This document shows, piece after piece, positions 8,564 through 16,457 of a stretch of 40,497 nucleotides of DNA (position 1 is its first letter; each line of letters starts with the position of its first letter). The position numbers were made by a program, and so were the translations under genes. Source of the stretch: an uncultured Oscillospiraceae bacterium. GTDB taxonomy: Bacteria > Bacillota > Clostridia > Oscillospirales > Oscillospiraceae. Below the pieces are notes generated by a model. That model worked only from the letters and a program-made list of their open reading frames with translations, was not told where the DNA came from and searched no databases. The stretch is taken from positions 1 through 40,497 of the forward strand of contig CAAEKQ010000052.1 of NCBI GenBank assembly GCA_900756575.1, in the 5' to 3' direction.

Positions 8564-8668
8564 TTATTTTACGAATATATTCGCAATTAAATATTTAATA
8601 TTTACGAACTAAAATTGGGGATTCTTTTTCTGATTTTTCAATCATTCGTATATGTGTACTTTTACGAA
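8550..8668. repeat. Cluster of TTCGTA/TACGAA inverted repeats (possible res site or operator)
   Basis: On the plus strand TTCGTA occurs at 8550 and 8645, and TACGAA at 8570, 8603 and 8663. A near copy TTCGCA is at 8580. Two face-to-face pairs span 8550-8575 and 8645-8668, about 26 and 24 bp. Dimer sites of this size fit serine recombinase subsites. This is inferred from spacing only. Confidence 0.5.
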
Positions 8669-8845
8669 CAAATTTTGTATTTCCATATTTTGAATTGGGT
8701 CAAAATGACCCCATAGAACATTCCATTTTTCGGGCAATTCCAGCTCATTTTCCCCTGGTATTGTTCGCTCAAATCCCTCATATCTTCGTTCCATAAATGT
8801 TATTTTACATTTTTCGGTAATCTCCCATCTAATATGGGATTTCAC
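8642..8845 (-). CDS. Questionable small ORF, hypothetical
   Basis: A 67-codon frame runs from GTG at 8845 to a TGA at 8642 in the AT-rich gap between the recombinase and the replication gene. The predicted product (with LPEKWNVLWGHFDPIQN in the middle) has protein-like composition without hydrophobic stretches. No ribosome binding site is evident, the start is not ATG, and its 3' end overlaps an inverted repeat. It may be a decayed or chance frame. Apart from this and the repeats, I see nothing in 8670-8981. Confidence 0.22.
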   Translation of the reverse strand: MKSHIRWEITEKCKITFMERRYEGFERTIPGENELELPEKWNVLWGHFDPIQNMEIQNLFVKVHIYE

Positions 8846-8981
8846 CAATGTATTGCGTAATATCTTCGGTGACGGTAGCCAAAATTTTTTACTCCATAAT
8901 TTGTAATTACGGCACTGGTCAGCAAGGGATTGGGGCCGGATTAGCGCTTACTGCCAGCTCCCGCGGTTGGTTACACCATTT

Positions 8982-10052
8982 CTATACGTCCGCGTCAGAG
9001 GCACTATTATCTCCGAACTCATCTTGCAGCGCACTCAAATAAAGATCATAAATGCCTGGTATGCTATCAACATTGCCCCCTGATAATTTCCAACTATCCG
9101 GAATCGTAACCGGATTAATGTTCGCAGCTTCCAGGTCCTTGCAATAACGATCAAAGGTTTGTTTTGCCATAATCCCTTCTTTTTCATATCGTTTCTGCAC
9201 GGCTTCCATGCTTTTCGCGTTGGCAATATCTTTAACCATTTGAATTAAGCGAACTTTCTTGTCTGCACGAAATTCCAGGCGGTTAATTTTTTCAATGGCT
9301 ACACTTCTGCGCCAATATGTTGCCATCCCAACCGTATGAAGCAGCACCCACTCCAATATCTCCATTGCAATTGCATCTTTTAGTAATTCACCAAGGGTTT
9401 TGTTCTCCAATCCTCTTTTCTCTTTAATCTGTGTTAATTTTCTGGGAAGGCACTGTACCTCAATGCGCAATATTCCCCACGAGTCATTTAAGTAGCGCCC
9501 TTTCTCCACCGGGATCATATCCTGACGTGCTCTAAGATCCTCCAGCACATTTGACGCTTTGTTATAAATGTTGATCGTGTAGGATTGATTGCCGTAGTAA
9601 TATGATTGTCCCTTTGCACATTTCTCGTGAGTTCGCAATCGGGACAAACTCTTATTTGCCAGAACGGAGTATTCATTGAAATATTCGGTTGAAGCATTTA
9701 TGCAATAATCTACGCGGTTTGCAGTCCATTCATTTATGTCGCTTGGTAGCTCTGGGAAATATGACTGCATTAACTCCGCAAAAACCGCAAAGCATGCACG
9801 ATTGTGACGTTCGCTTGCAACAAGTACGCGATTCTGTGCTTTGAGTAATTTCATAAAGTTGATCTTGGCATAAATTAACGTTCCTCTAAAGTCTGATTTC
9901 TTGACTTTATACGTCCACACCTCGATTCCTTCTGATGCAATTTTACTATTTTTCCAGCTCCCATCTTCCGGGTAAATTTCTCCCTTACGACTAAAAAATA
10001 TATCAAGCATTGCCTGACTTGCCGGACATGATATTTGAGCTGTATGCCACAA
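8982..10052 (-). CDS. Putative rolling-circle replication initiator (Rep-like)
   Basis: This 356-residue protein resembles replication initiators of small plasmids, phages and integrative elements. NRVDYCINAS near the middle of the first half looks like a conserved acidic motif, and INIYNKASNVL followed by ILRIEVQ resembles the Y-x-K and R-I-E segments of that superfamily. I cannot tell which subfamily. A relaxase-like role is possible, but no N-terminal helix-turn-helix as in MobT is visible. A TTG at 10052 is preceded by GGGAGG at 8-bp spacing and is preferred over the longer TTG frame from 10085. Its AT-rich composition and neighbours point to a mobile element. Confidence 0.6.
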   Translation of the reverse strand: MWHTAQISCPASQAMLDIFFSRKGEIYPEDGSWKNSKIASEGIEVWTYKVKKSDFRGTLIYAKINFMKLLKAQNRVLVASERHNRACFAVFAELMQSYFPELPSDINEWTANRVDYCINASTEYFNEYSVLANKSLSRLRTHEKCAKGQSYYYGNQSYTINIYNKASNVLEDLRARQDMIPVEKGRYLNDSWGILRIEVQCLPRKLTQIKEKRGLENKTLGELLKDAIAMEILEWVLLHTVGMATYWRRSVAIEKINRLEFRADKKVRLIQMVKDIANAKSMEAVQKRYEKEGIMAKQTFDRYCKDLEAANINPVTIPDSWKLSGGNVDSIPGIYDLYLSALQDEFGDNSASDADV

Positions 10053-10462
10053 TGTTATTTCCTCCCGTTTTTCCTTTATTTTCAACTGTTTTTTTGCATT
10101 AATACAGCAAGATTGTAAACTTATTTAATGCGTCACAAACCGTTATATTGTTCCATCGTCTTTTCTGATATTACTCGCCAAATACAGCCGCTTGCAAGTT
10201 CACCAGTGGGCTCAGAGTGGTCTTTATTTGGTTGTGTCCTGCCTTAAATACACCCAATATGAATTGTTTTTTGCACGCGCATCTTGAAATGGCAGAATGT
10301 TACACTTCAATATCCAGAGTATACATCAAACTCAGTGTCATGTACATATACACATCGCACGAAAGCTCTGCGCTAATTTCGTTTCAGTTTTCCATTGACA
10401 TTCATTTGGATTGGATAATAATGGCTATAATATGAACAATTTGTAACTTTTCTGATACAATA

Positions 10463-10490
10463 TCGACATTCCCCTGAAATATGGTACAAT
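10463..10490 (+). promoter_or_regulatory. Promoter of the candidate structured RNA
   Basis: TCGACA at 10463-10468 and TACAAT at 10485-10490 are 16 bp apart. Transcription would begin near 10497, just before the first hairpin. A second TACAAT lies 30 bp upstream at 10456. The stretch 10086-10450 holds no convincing gene. Confidence 0.55.
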
Positions 10491-10496
10491 TATCTT

Positions 10497-10693
10497 GGAA
10501 TTTAATAACGAGGGCAATACGCAAAAGCAATGCGTGCCCGAACTGCTTTATTGAATTGATTTTTGCTTAACGGGTGATTAGCCAGATGCCCAGCTTGGGA
10601 AGGGGCGGCTATATCTCACTTGATTCCCATGTTTTAGCGCAGTTATCCTAAATGCACACGTTTGGTGTGTCAGTGGGATAGCTGCATTTTTTT
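10497..10693 (+). ncRNA. Candidate structured non-coding RNA, unknown family
   Basis: About 197 nt are bounded by a promoter and a strong terminator and contain no plausible ORF. The first hairpin pairs GGGC and ACGC with GCGT and GCCC (10514-10541) across a 3-nt bulge. The GCCCG after it could also pair with CGGGTG near 10570. A second compact element, AGCC-GCCC-AGCTT-GGG-GGCT, lies at about 10580-10611. The 3' end is a long GC-rich hairpin. It does not look like 6S RNA, because its ends do not pair, nor like tmRNA. It sits upstream of the integrase module and could be an untranslated regulator or leader. Confidence 0.5.
10639..10693 (+). terminator. Rho-independent terminator of the candidate RNA
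   Basis: GCAGTTATCC pairs with GGGATAGCTGC. A nested stem GCACAC-GTTT-GGTGTGT closes the inside, and seven T residues follow. Confidence 0.85.
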
Positions 10694-10789
10694 GTTATAC
10701 AAAATTCCATTTGATTCCATGCATTGCATGTGAATCGCAAATGTACGTCTAATCAAACTCACTTTTCATCACCAACTGGAGGTAATCTA

Positions 10790-10873
10790 TTGAAAAAACA
10801 TCAAATCCAAGCGAAAGTATGGTATAATGACATTGCGGTGGTTGCCGTCGTAGAAGGAGGTATCGTAATATGA
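10790..10873 (+). CDS. 27-residue ORF translationally coupled to the integrase
   Basis: A TTG at 10790 lies 7 bp after GGAGG and opens a 28-codon frame (MKKHQIQAKVWYNDIAVVAV...). Its TGA overlaps the integrase ATG in an ATGA junction. The integrase ribosome binding site AGAAGGAGGT lies inside this frame. An excisionase gene often occupies this position in such modules, but at 27 residues this could only be a fragment or a leader peptide. A TATAAT with an upstream TG (10823-10828) also lies inside it, so the integrase may have its own promoter. Confidence 0.5.
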   Translation: MKKHQIQAKVWYNDIAVVAVVEGGIVI

Positions 10874-12051
10874 CGGCACCAAAGGTACAGACATATTTAG
10901 TGGTACGAAATAACTATTATCACGTTGTAATCCGTTGGTACAATAACAATAAAGGCTTCAAGCAAACTACCAAAAGCACACATCTTAGAGCCGACAAGCC
11001 CAACAAGCAAAGAGCTGAGGCAAAACGCCGTGAAATCCAGAAAGACTATGAAAGCAAAATTACATTAAACGACAACAGTATGCTGGTTGCAGACTGGTTC
11101 CCAAAGTGGTACCGAGAGACCAAAAGTGACCGTGAAGAAAGCACAAACACCACGTACAAGCGTATGATTGACAATTGTATCGCCCCATATTATCGAGAAA
11201 AAGGGATAAAGCTGTGCGATCTAAAAACTCATGATGTGAAAGATTTCTACAACTATAAAACAGAAGGTGGAGTATCTGCGCAAACAATTCATCGGTATCA
11301 TGCAATCATTCACCAATCTCTGAAATATGCCGTCAATATGGAATATCTCAACAGCAACCCTTCGGACAAGGTAAAACTTCCGAAAGTTGAGAAGCATATT
11401 GCTAATTTCTACACAGAAGACCAGCTTATCGCACTGCTCAAAGCAATTAAGGGAACAAATCTTGAGACTCCTGTATTGCTTGCAGCATGGTTCGGTATGC
11501 GGCGCGGGGAGATTATCGGCTTGCGCTGGTCACGTATCAACTTTGAAAAAAGATCGCTCACTATTGATGGTGTCGTCCGGGATAAGCGCCTTGACGGATC
11601 AAAAACCAGATCACTTTATTACGTCCCCCACACCAAAACAGCCGCCTCCATGCGGACGCTTTCAATGCCGGAAGTCGCTATTACATACTTGAAAAACCTG
11701 AAAAACGAGCAGGAAAGCCGAAAAGAAAGCTGGCCTACGTACAATCATGAGTGGGATGATTTTGTGTGTGTTCGGAAAAATGGCGACTTAATACCTCTTG
11801 AATATGTCACAAGAAACTTCCCCAAATTCTGCTTAAAATGTGGCTTAGAACGTCTCACACTACATGAATTGCGGCACACATACGCTAGTTTAATGCTCGT
11901 TGAAGGCGCACATATAAAAGTAGTTCAGGTGCTGCTTGGACACAGCACATATAATCTGACCGCTAACACCTATACTCATGTCCAGCAAAAAAGTAAAGAA
12001 TCGCTCACTAAGAAAATAGACAAAATAATGAGTAAAGTTCGCAGTTGTTAG
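10870..12051 (+). CDS. int: Tyrosine recombinase/integrase of a mobile element
   Basis: This 393-residue phage/Tn916-type integrase is complete. The N-terminal arm-binding segment (about 1-65) is followed by a SAM-like core-binding domain (about 70-165) and the catalytic domain. The catalytic set is visible: R211 in GMRRGE, H332 and R335 in LHELRHTYAS, H358 in LLGHS and Y368 in NTYTHV. The ATG follows AGAAGGAGGT. It ends 117 bp from the 3' end of the tRNA-Tyr gene, the usual relation between an integrase and its tRNA attachment site. No duplicated tRNA end was found elsewhere in the window. Confidence 0.95.
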   Translation: MTAPKVQTYLVVRNNYYHVVIRWYNNNKGFKQTTKSTHLRADKPNKQRAEAKRREIQKDYESKITLNDNSMLVADWFPKWYRETKSDREESTNTTYKRMIDNCIAPYYREKGIKLCDLKTHDVKDFYNYKTEGGVSAQTIHRYHAIIHQSLKYAVNMEYLNSNPSDKVKLPKVEKHIANFYTEDQLIALLKAIKGTNLETPVLLAAWFGMRRGEIIGLRWSRINFEKRSLTIDGVVRDKRLDGSKTRSLYYVPHTKTAASMRTLSMPEVAITYLKNLKNEQESRKESWPTYNHEWDDFVCVRKNGDLIPLEYVTRNFPKFCLKCGLERLTLHELRHTYASLMLVEGAHIKVVQVLLGHSTYNLTANTYTHVQQKSKESLTKKIDKIMSKVRSC

Positions 12052-12124
12052 CAAAATGTTAGCACTCCGAAAAATTCCATATATTAGAACCCATTAAGAA
12101 TAGGCAAAAATGTTCTAAAAGCAT

Positions 12125-12160
12125 ACAAAAAACCGCCAAAAACAAACGTTTTCAGCGGTT
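12125..12160 (-). terminator. Terminator of the tRNA operon
   Basis: On the minus strand AACCGC-t-GAAAAC pairs with GTTTTtGGCGGTT, followed by a run of T. It lies just after tRNA-Tyr and before the integrase end, so element insertion has left the tRNA transcription unit intact. Confidence 0.8.
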
Positions 12161-12168
12161 AAATGTTA

Positions 12169-12253
12169 TGGTGGGGGATGGTGGATTCGAACCACCGAAG
12201 GCGAAGCCAGCAGATTTACAGTCTGTCCCCTTTGGCCACTCGGGAAATCCCCC
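12169..12253 (-). tRNA. tRNA-Tyr (GTA)
   Basis: This 85-nt tRNA reads GGGGGATTTCCCGAG at its 5' end. It has a GTA anticodon in CTGTAAATC, a long class II variable arm, the T arm GGTGG-TTCGAAT-CCACC, and the acceptor ATCCCCC-A followed by an encoded CCA. Confidence 0.96.
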
Positions 12254-12272
12254 ATATGAAATTTGTCGAGGA

Positions 12273-12348
12273 TGGAGCTGGTAGACGGACTCGAACCCCC
12301 GACCTGCTGATTACAAATCAGCTGCTCTACCAACTGAGCTATACCAGC
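12273..12348 (-). tRNA. tRNA-Thr (TGT)
   Basis: This 76-nt tRNA has the acceptor GCTGGTA/TACCAGC, D arm AGCTCAGTTGGTAGAGC, anticodon TGT within TTTGTAA, T loop GTTCGAGTC, and an encoded CCA. It is upstream of tRNA-Tyr in the same transcript. Confidence 0.96.
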
Positions 12349-12371
12349 AAACTCTCTCAAAGAGCATGGCT

Positions 12372-12400
12372 ATTATATCTCTGGTATCCCACTTTGTCAA
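12372..12400 (-). promoter_or_regulatory. Promoter of the tRNA-Thr/tRNA-Tyr operon
   Basis: The minus strand shows perfect TTGACA, 17 bp, TATAAT, with a start a few bases upstream of the tRNA-Thr 5' end region. Confidence 0.92.
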
Positions 12401-12439
12401 GGACTTTTTTCGAAAACCGCCAATTTTTTTGTTTTCGCC

Positions 12440-12468
12440 TTGTAAACCGCCATTTCGGGTGGTACACT
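12440..12468 (+). promoter_or_regulatory. Promoter of the PepD gene
   Basis: TTGTAA and TACACT are separated by 17 bp, about 35 bp before the gene start and divergent from the tRNA promoter. Confidence 0.6.
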
Positions 12469-12503
12469 AGACGGGATAACACCAATGGAAGGTCGTGAAT
12501 GGC

Positions 12504-13952
12504 ATGTGGACCGATGAGGCGATTTTAGCCGGCGTGCTGGAGGAATTCGAGGCGATGTGCCGGATTCCCCACCCCTCCGGACAGGAAGCGCAGGTGGCGG
12601 CCATGCTGCGAGAACAACTCGCCGCATGGGGCTATTCTCCCACTTTAGATGCTGCCGGGAATTTAATCTGTAACATTCCGGGCACGGATGGTCTGGAGGC
12701 AATGCCCCGGCTGGCATTGCAGGCGCATATGGACATGGTCTGCGTGGGCGCTCCAGATTACGTGCCGGAGCGCGATCCCATTCACACCTGCCAAAAGGAC
12801 GGCTTCCTCTGCACCGATGGACATAGCTCCCTGGGTGCAGACTGCGGCATCGGTCTCTCCGCCGCCATGTATCTATTAAAAACAAACCGTCCTCATGTTC
12901 CTCTGCGGCTGATTTTCACCGTAGATGAGGAACGGGGCCTTGCCGGGGCGAAAGAGCTCCAATCGGACTGTCTGGACGGCTGTTCCGCTCTCATTAATCT
13001 CGACGGCTTCCACTTTGGCGAGCTGATGATCTCCAGCGCCGGTGGCCGCCGCCAGACCTTCCGCCGCACGCCGGAGTGCTTCTTCCCCATGCTGGATCAT
13101 CCCGTGACCCTGACGGTTTCCGGCATGCTGGGCGGCCATTCCGGGGATGACATCGGCTCCGGCCGTGCCAATGCCGCACAGCTGCTCCTATGGCTGCTGC
13201 AATCCTTAGAAACGCCCTATGAGCTGGCTGGGATTGATGCAGGCACCCAGCACAACGCCATTCCCTCCTGCGGCAGCGCTCACATCGTCATGGACACCCG
13301 GGATCTCGACACCGTTACCGCCCTGGTAGCCCAGTTCCAGCAGGATGCCCGGGCCATGTACCCCGCCGATCCCGGGATCACCGTCACCATCACCCCCGCC
13401 GAAATGCCCGCCATGGTTTTAACCGTGGATGAGCGGGACGATCTTCTGGCCCTGGGCGGTCTAATTCCCTGCGGCGTATCGGAAATGCATCCTCTAATTC
13501 CGAACGTCTCCGGTGTCTCCTGCAATCTGGGCCGTGTATTTGCCGATTCCGGGCAGCTGGAGATTCAGAGCTTTATTCGTGCCTGCCATGACGACATTAT
13601 GGAAATCCAGGGTGACTTTCTAGCCACTGCCGCCGAAGGCTTTGGCTATTCGATCTGGAGCGACACCTATCCCGCCTGGGCCGGTGTTGCCCAGGATCCA
13701 CTGACGGATCGTTTTCTGTCCGAAGGAAATGAGCTGGGCCTGACGCTCCACAAAAATGCCGTTCATGTGGGACTGGAGCCCTCCATTTTGCATCATATTG
13801 CACCGGAGCTTCCCATGGTCTCCACCGGTATGGACATTTTGTCACCTCATTCTGCGGGCGAGCGGGTGCGCCTTTCCACCATCTCCCCCTTTGTCCGCCT
13901 TTTGGACGCCGTTTTGCACCATTGGGGGCAAAATTGCACCCATATGGCGTAA
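12504..13952 (+). CDS. pepD: Aminoacyl-histidine dipeptidase (PepD-like, M20 family)
   Basis: This 482-residue cytosolic zinc dipeptidase of the M20C type hydrolyses Xaa-His and other dipeptides. Visible metal-site and catalytic residues are H75 and D77 (LQAHMDMV), D113 (GADCGIG) and E142-E143 (VDEERG), with the lid domain between about 200 and 390. Length matches PepD. The ATG at 12504 is 11 bp from GGAAGG. An in-frame GTG at 12495 is only 2 bp from it, so either start is possible. It is a single-gene unit with its own promoter and terminator, and its GC-rich codon use contrasts with the neighbouring integrase. Confidence 0.9.
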   Translation: MWTDEAILAGVLEEFEAMCRIPHPSGQEAQVAAMLREQLAAWGYSPTLDAAGNLICNIPGTDGLEAMPRLALQAHMDMVCVGAPDYVPERDPIHTCQKDGFLCTDGHSSLGADCGIGLSAAMYLLKTNRPHVPLRLIFTVDEERGLAGAKELQSDCLDGCSALINLDGFHFGELMISSAGGRRQTFRRTPECFFPMLDHPVTLTVSGMLGGHSGDDIGSGRANAAQLLLWLLQSLETPYELAGIDAGTQHNAIPSCGSAHIVMDTRDLDTVTALVAQFQQDARAMYPADPGITVTITPAEMPAMVLTVDERDDLLALGGLIPCGVSEMHPLIPNVSGVSCNLGRVFADSGQLEIQSFIRACHDDIMEIQGDFLATAAEGFGYSIWSDTYPAWAGVAQDPLTDRFLSEGNELGLTLHKNAVHVGLEPSILHHIAPELPMVSTGMDILSPHSAGERVRLSTISPFVRLLDAVLHHWGQNCTHMA

Positions 13953-13965
13953 GTCTCTTTACATA

Positions 13966-13981
13966 ACACAATATCTTGTGG
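13966..13981 (+). promoter_or_regulatory. NrdR box 1
   Basis: ACACAATATCTTGTGG matches the NrdR consensus acaCwAtATaTwGtgt at nearly every position. It overlaps the left arm of the PepD terminator and lies 95 bp (about nine helical turns) upstream of box 2. Confidence 0.65.
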
Positions 13982-14020
13982 CATTCTTCCAGGGATGCCA
14001 CAAAATTTTGTGTCTTTTTG
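13976..14020 (+). terminator. Terminator after the PepD gene
   Basis: TTGTGGCAT pairs with ATGCCACAA around a 10-nt loop, followed by T-rich sequence ending in CTTTTTG. Confidence 0.7.
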
Positions 14021-14040
14021 TCTGATTCGAGTTTTTCTAC

Positions 14041-14108
14041 TTGACATCACTGATTCGCTGTGTCAAAATATAGTGGCACAAGGAAGATATAAATACTAGA
14101 TATTGTGC
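14041..14108 (+). promoter_or_regulatory. nrdD promoter with NrdR boxes 2 and 3
   Basis: A TTGACA at 14041 is followed 18-19 bp later by the AT-rich AAAATAT, which lies inside NrdR box 2 (TGTCAAAATATAGTGG, 14061-14076). Box 3 (ATACTAGATATTGTGC) lies at 14093-14108. The boxes are 32 bp apart, three helical turns, as is typical of NrdR operators. Binding of ATP/dATP-loaded NrdR here would block the promoter and tie expression to the nucleotide pool. Confidence 0.82.
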
Positions 14109-14169
14109 TTTGCGGGTTAGACCACTACTACAGCTCGGCATGATATCCGGAAGAAAAAGAGGGAACAAT

Positions 14170-16452
14170 ATGATTCAAAGCATTATCAAGCGCGACGGTC
14201 GTGTGGTGCTCTACGAGCAGAGCAAGATCGCGTCCGCTGTACTCAAATCCCTGGAGGCCACCGGCGAGGGCGATGCTGCCGATGCGGCCCGGGTTGCCAA
14301 CGCTGTTCAGGCGGATCTGGAGGCAAAATACGTTGCTACCTCCCCCAATATCGAGGCCATTCAGGATGCGGTAGAGCAGGAGCTCATGAACCACGGCTTC
14401 AACGCCACCGCCAAGGCATACATTCTGTACCGCGCCAACCGCACCCGCGTTCGAGAAGCCAACACCGCGCTGATGAAGACCATCGACGAGATCACCAACA
14501 TCGATGCCCGGGCCAGCGACATGAAGCGGGACAACGCCAACATCGACGGCAACACCGCCATGGGTTCCATGCTGCAAATCGGTGCGGCAGGCGCCAAGGC
14601 ATATAATGAAGTGTATCTGCTTCGTCCTGAGCACGCAAAGGCGTACCGGGAGGGCGATATTCACATTCATGATTTTGATTTTTACTCTCTGACCACCACC
14701 TGCTGCCAGATTGATATTCTCCGGCTGTTCCACGGTGGCTTTTCCACCGGTCACGGCTATCTGCGAGAGCCCCAGGGCATCGCCAGCTATGCCGCACTGG
14801 CTGCCATCGCCATTCAGTCCAACCAGAACGATCAGCACGGCGGACAGTCCATCCCCAACTTCGACTACGGCATGGCCGAGGGCGTTGCAAAAACGTTTCT
14901 GCGTGCTTATCGCCGCTGCCTCACCGAGGCGGTAGAGGACAAGCTGGATCTGGACAACGCTAAGGACGCAGTGATCGAGGCCATGGATGCCGCCAAAGAG
15001 GCCACCGACGAGACTGCACGTCTCGAAAACACCCCCGCCTATGACCGCGCCGTTGCGGCTGCCCTGTGCGGCAGCTTCTCCCTGTCCGGCAAGGACGCGG
15101 CAAAGATCATCGCCCGCTCCCGGAAGCGTGCAGTTGAAGCCGCCGATCGGGACACCTACCAGGCCATGGAGGGCTTTGTTCACAACCTCAACACCATGCA
15201 TTCCCGTGCCGGTGCCCAGACTCCTTTCTCCTCCATCAACTATGGCACCGACACCACCCCCGAGGGCAGAATGGTCATTCGGAATATTCTGCTGGCACTG
15301 GATGCAGGCCTTGGCCATGGCGAAACCTGCATCTTCCCCATTCACATCTTCAAGGTCAAAGAGGGTGTCAACTACAATCCCCAGGATCCCAACTATGATC
15401 TGTTCCGGCTGAGCTGCAAGGTCAGCGCCCGCCGGCTGTTCCCCAACTATGTGTTCCTGGATTCTCCCTTTAACCTGCAATACTACAAGCCCGGCCACCC
15501 CGAGACCGAGGTTGCCACCATGGGCTGCCGAACCCGCGTGATGGGCAATGTCTATGACCCCACCCGGCAGATCGCCTACTCCCGGGGCAACCTGTCCTTC
15601 ACCTCCATCAACCTGCCCCGTCTGGCCATCGAAAGCCACGGCGACGAAACGCTGTTCTACGAAAAGCTTCAGGGGATGCTGGAACTGGTGGCACAGCAGC
15701 TGCTGGATCGCTTTGAAATTCAGGCCAGCAAGCACGTTTATAACTACCCCTTCCTGATGGGCCAGGGCGTCTGGCTGGATTCCGACAAGCTCTCCCTCCA
15801 GGACGATCTGAGAGAAGTGCTGAAACACGGCACGCTTTCCATCGGCTTCATCGGTCTGGCTGAAACGCTTACCGCCCTCTACGGTCATCACCATGGCGAG
15901 AGCGAGGAGATGCAGAAGAAGGGTCTGGAGATCATCGGCTATATGCGGGACTTCTGCGACAAGAAATCCCAGGAGCTGACCATGAACTTCACTCTGTTGG
16001 GCACCCCGGCCGAGGGTCTGTCCGGACGGTTCATCCGCATGGATCAGAAGCGCTATGGCAAGATTCCCGGCGTGACGGATCGAGAGTATTACACCAACAG
16101 CTTCCATATCCCCGTCTGGTATCCCATCTCCGCTTATGACAAGATTCGGCTGGAGGCTCCCTATCACGCATTGTGCAACGCCGGTCATATCAGCTATGTG
16201 GAGCTGGACGGCGACACCGCAAAGAACGTGGAAGCCTTTGAAACCGTGGTGCGCTGGATGCACGACTGCGGCGTTGGCTACGGCAGCATCAACCATCCCG
16301 TCGACCGCGACCCCGTCTGCGGCTATGTGGGCGTGATCGGCGACGTTTGCCCCCGGTGCGGACGGCACGAGGGCGAGGAGATTCCCCCCGAGCGGGTGGC
16401 AGAGCTTCGTAAAATCTACCCCGAAATGCCTGCATTCCAGGGCATTGAATAA
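14170..16452 (+). CDS. nrdD: Anaerobic ribonucleoside-triphosphate reductase, large part lacking the glycyl radical segment
   Basis: This 760-residue class III ribonucleotide reductase reduces NTPs to dNTPs without oxygen. The N-terminal ATP-cone (SIIKRDGRVVLYEQSKIASA, residues about 4-95) is the allosteric domain. The ten-stranded barrel follows, with conserved MHSRAGAQTPFSSINYGT and GCRTRVMGNVYDP. The C-terminus reaches the cysteine-rich metal-site region (VCGYVG...CPRCGR) and then ends with EIPPERVAELRKIYPEMPAF. The RITGYLVG glycyl radical loop that should follow is absent from this frame and is found in the ORF at 16648. The ATG at 14170 follows GAGGG; the longer frame from 14110 is not needed. 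Three NrdR boxes lie upstream. Confidence 0.93.
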   Translation: MIQSIIKRDGRVVLYEQSKIASAVLKSLEATGEGDAADAARVANAVQADLEAKYVATSPNIEAIQDAVEQELMNHGFNATAKAYILYRANRTRVREANTALMKTIDEITNIDARASDMKRDNANIDGNTAMGSMLQIGAAGAKAYNEVYLLRPEHAKAYREGDIHIHDFDFYSLTTTCCQIDILRLFHGGFSTGHGYLREPQGIASYAALAAIAIQSNQNDQHGGQSIPNFDYGMAEGVAKTFLRAYRRCLTEAVEDKLDLDNAKDAVIEAMDAAKEATDETARLENTPAYDRAVAAALCGSFSLSGKDAAKIIARSRKRAVEAADRDTYQAMEGFVHNLNTMHSRAGAQTPFSSINYGTDTTPEGRMVIRNILLALDAGLGHGETCIFPIHIFKVKEGVNYNPQDPNYDLFRLSCKVSARRLFPNYVFLDSPFNLQYYKPGHPETEVATMGCRTRVMGNVYDPTRQIAYSRGNLSFTSINLPRLAIESHGDETLFYEKLQGMLELVAQQLLDRFEIQASKHVYNYPFLMGQGVWLDSDKLSLQDDLREVLKHGTLSIGFIGLAETLTALYGHHHGESEEMQKKGLEIIGYMRDFCDKKSQELTMNFTLLGTPAEGLSGRFIRMDQKRYGKIPGVTDREYYTNSFHIPVWYPISAYDKIRLEAPYHALCNAGHISYVELDGDTAKNVEAFETVVRWMHDCGVGYGSINHPVDRDPVCGYVGVIGDVCPRCGRHEGEEIPPERVAELRKIYPEMPAFQGIE

Positions 16453-16457
16453 TTTAA

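Noticed and set aside
10217..10435. 72-codon plus-strand frame before the candidate RNA
   Set aside because: It has no ribosome binding site, and its Cys/His/Ser-rich composition looks random. The region has promoter-like AT-rich sequence instead.
10497..10693. Candidate RNA as 6S RNA or tmRNA
   Set aside because: The 5' and 3' ends do not pair into a long hairpin with a central bubble, and there is no tRNA-like end.
12169..12253. Direct repeat of the tRNA-Tyr 3' end marking the other element end
   Set aside because: I looked for the GGATTCGAACCACC segment between 343 and 12100 and did not find it. The other end, if any, is outside the window.
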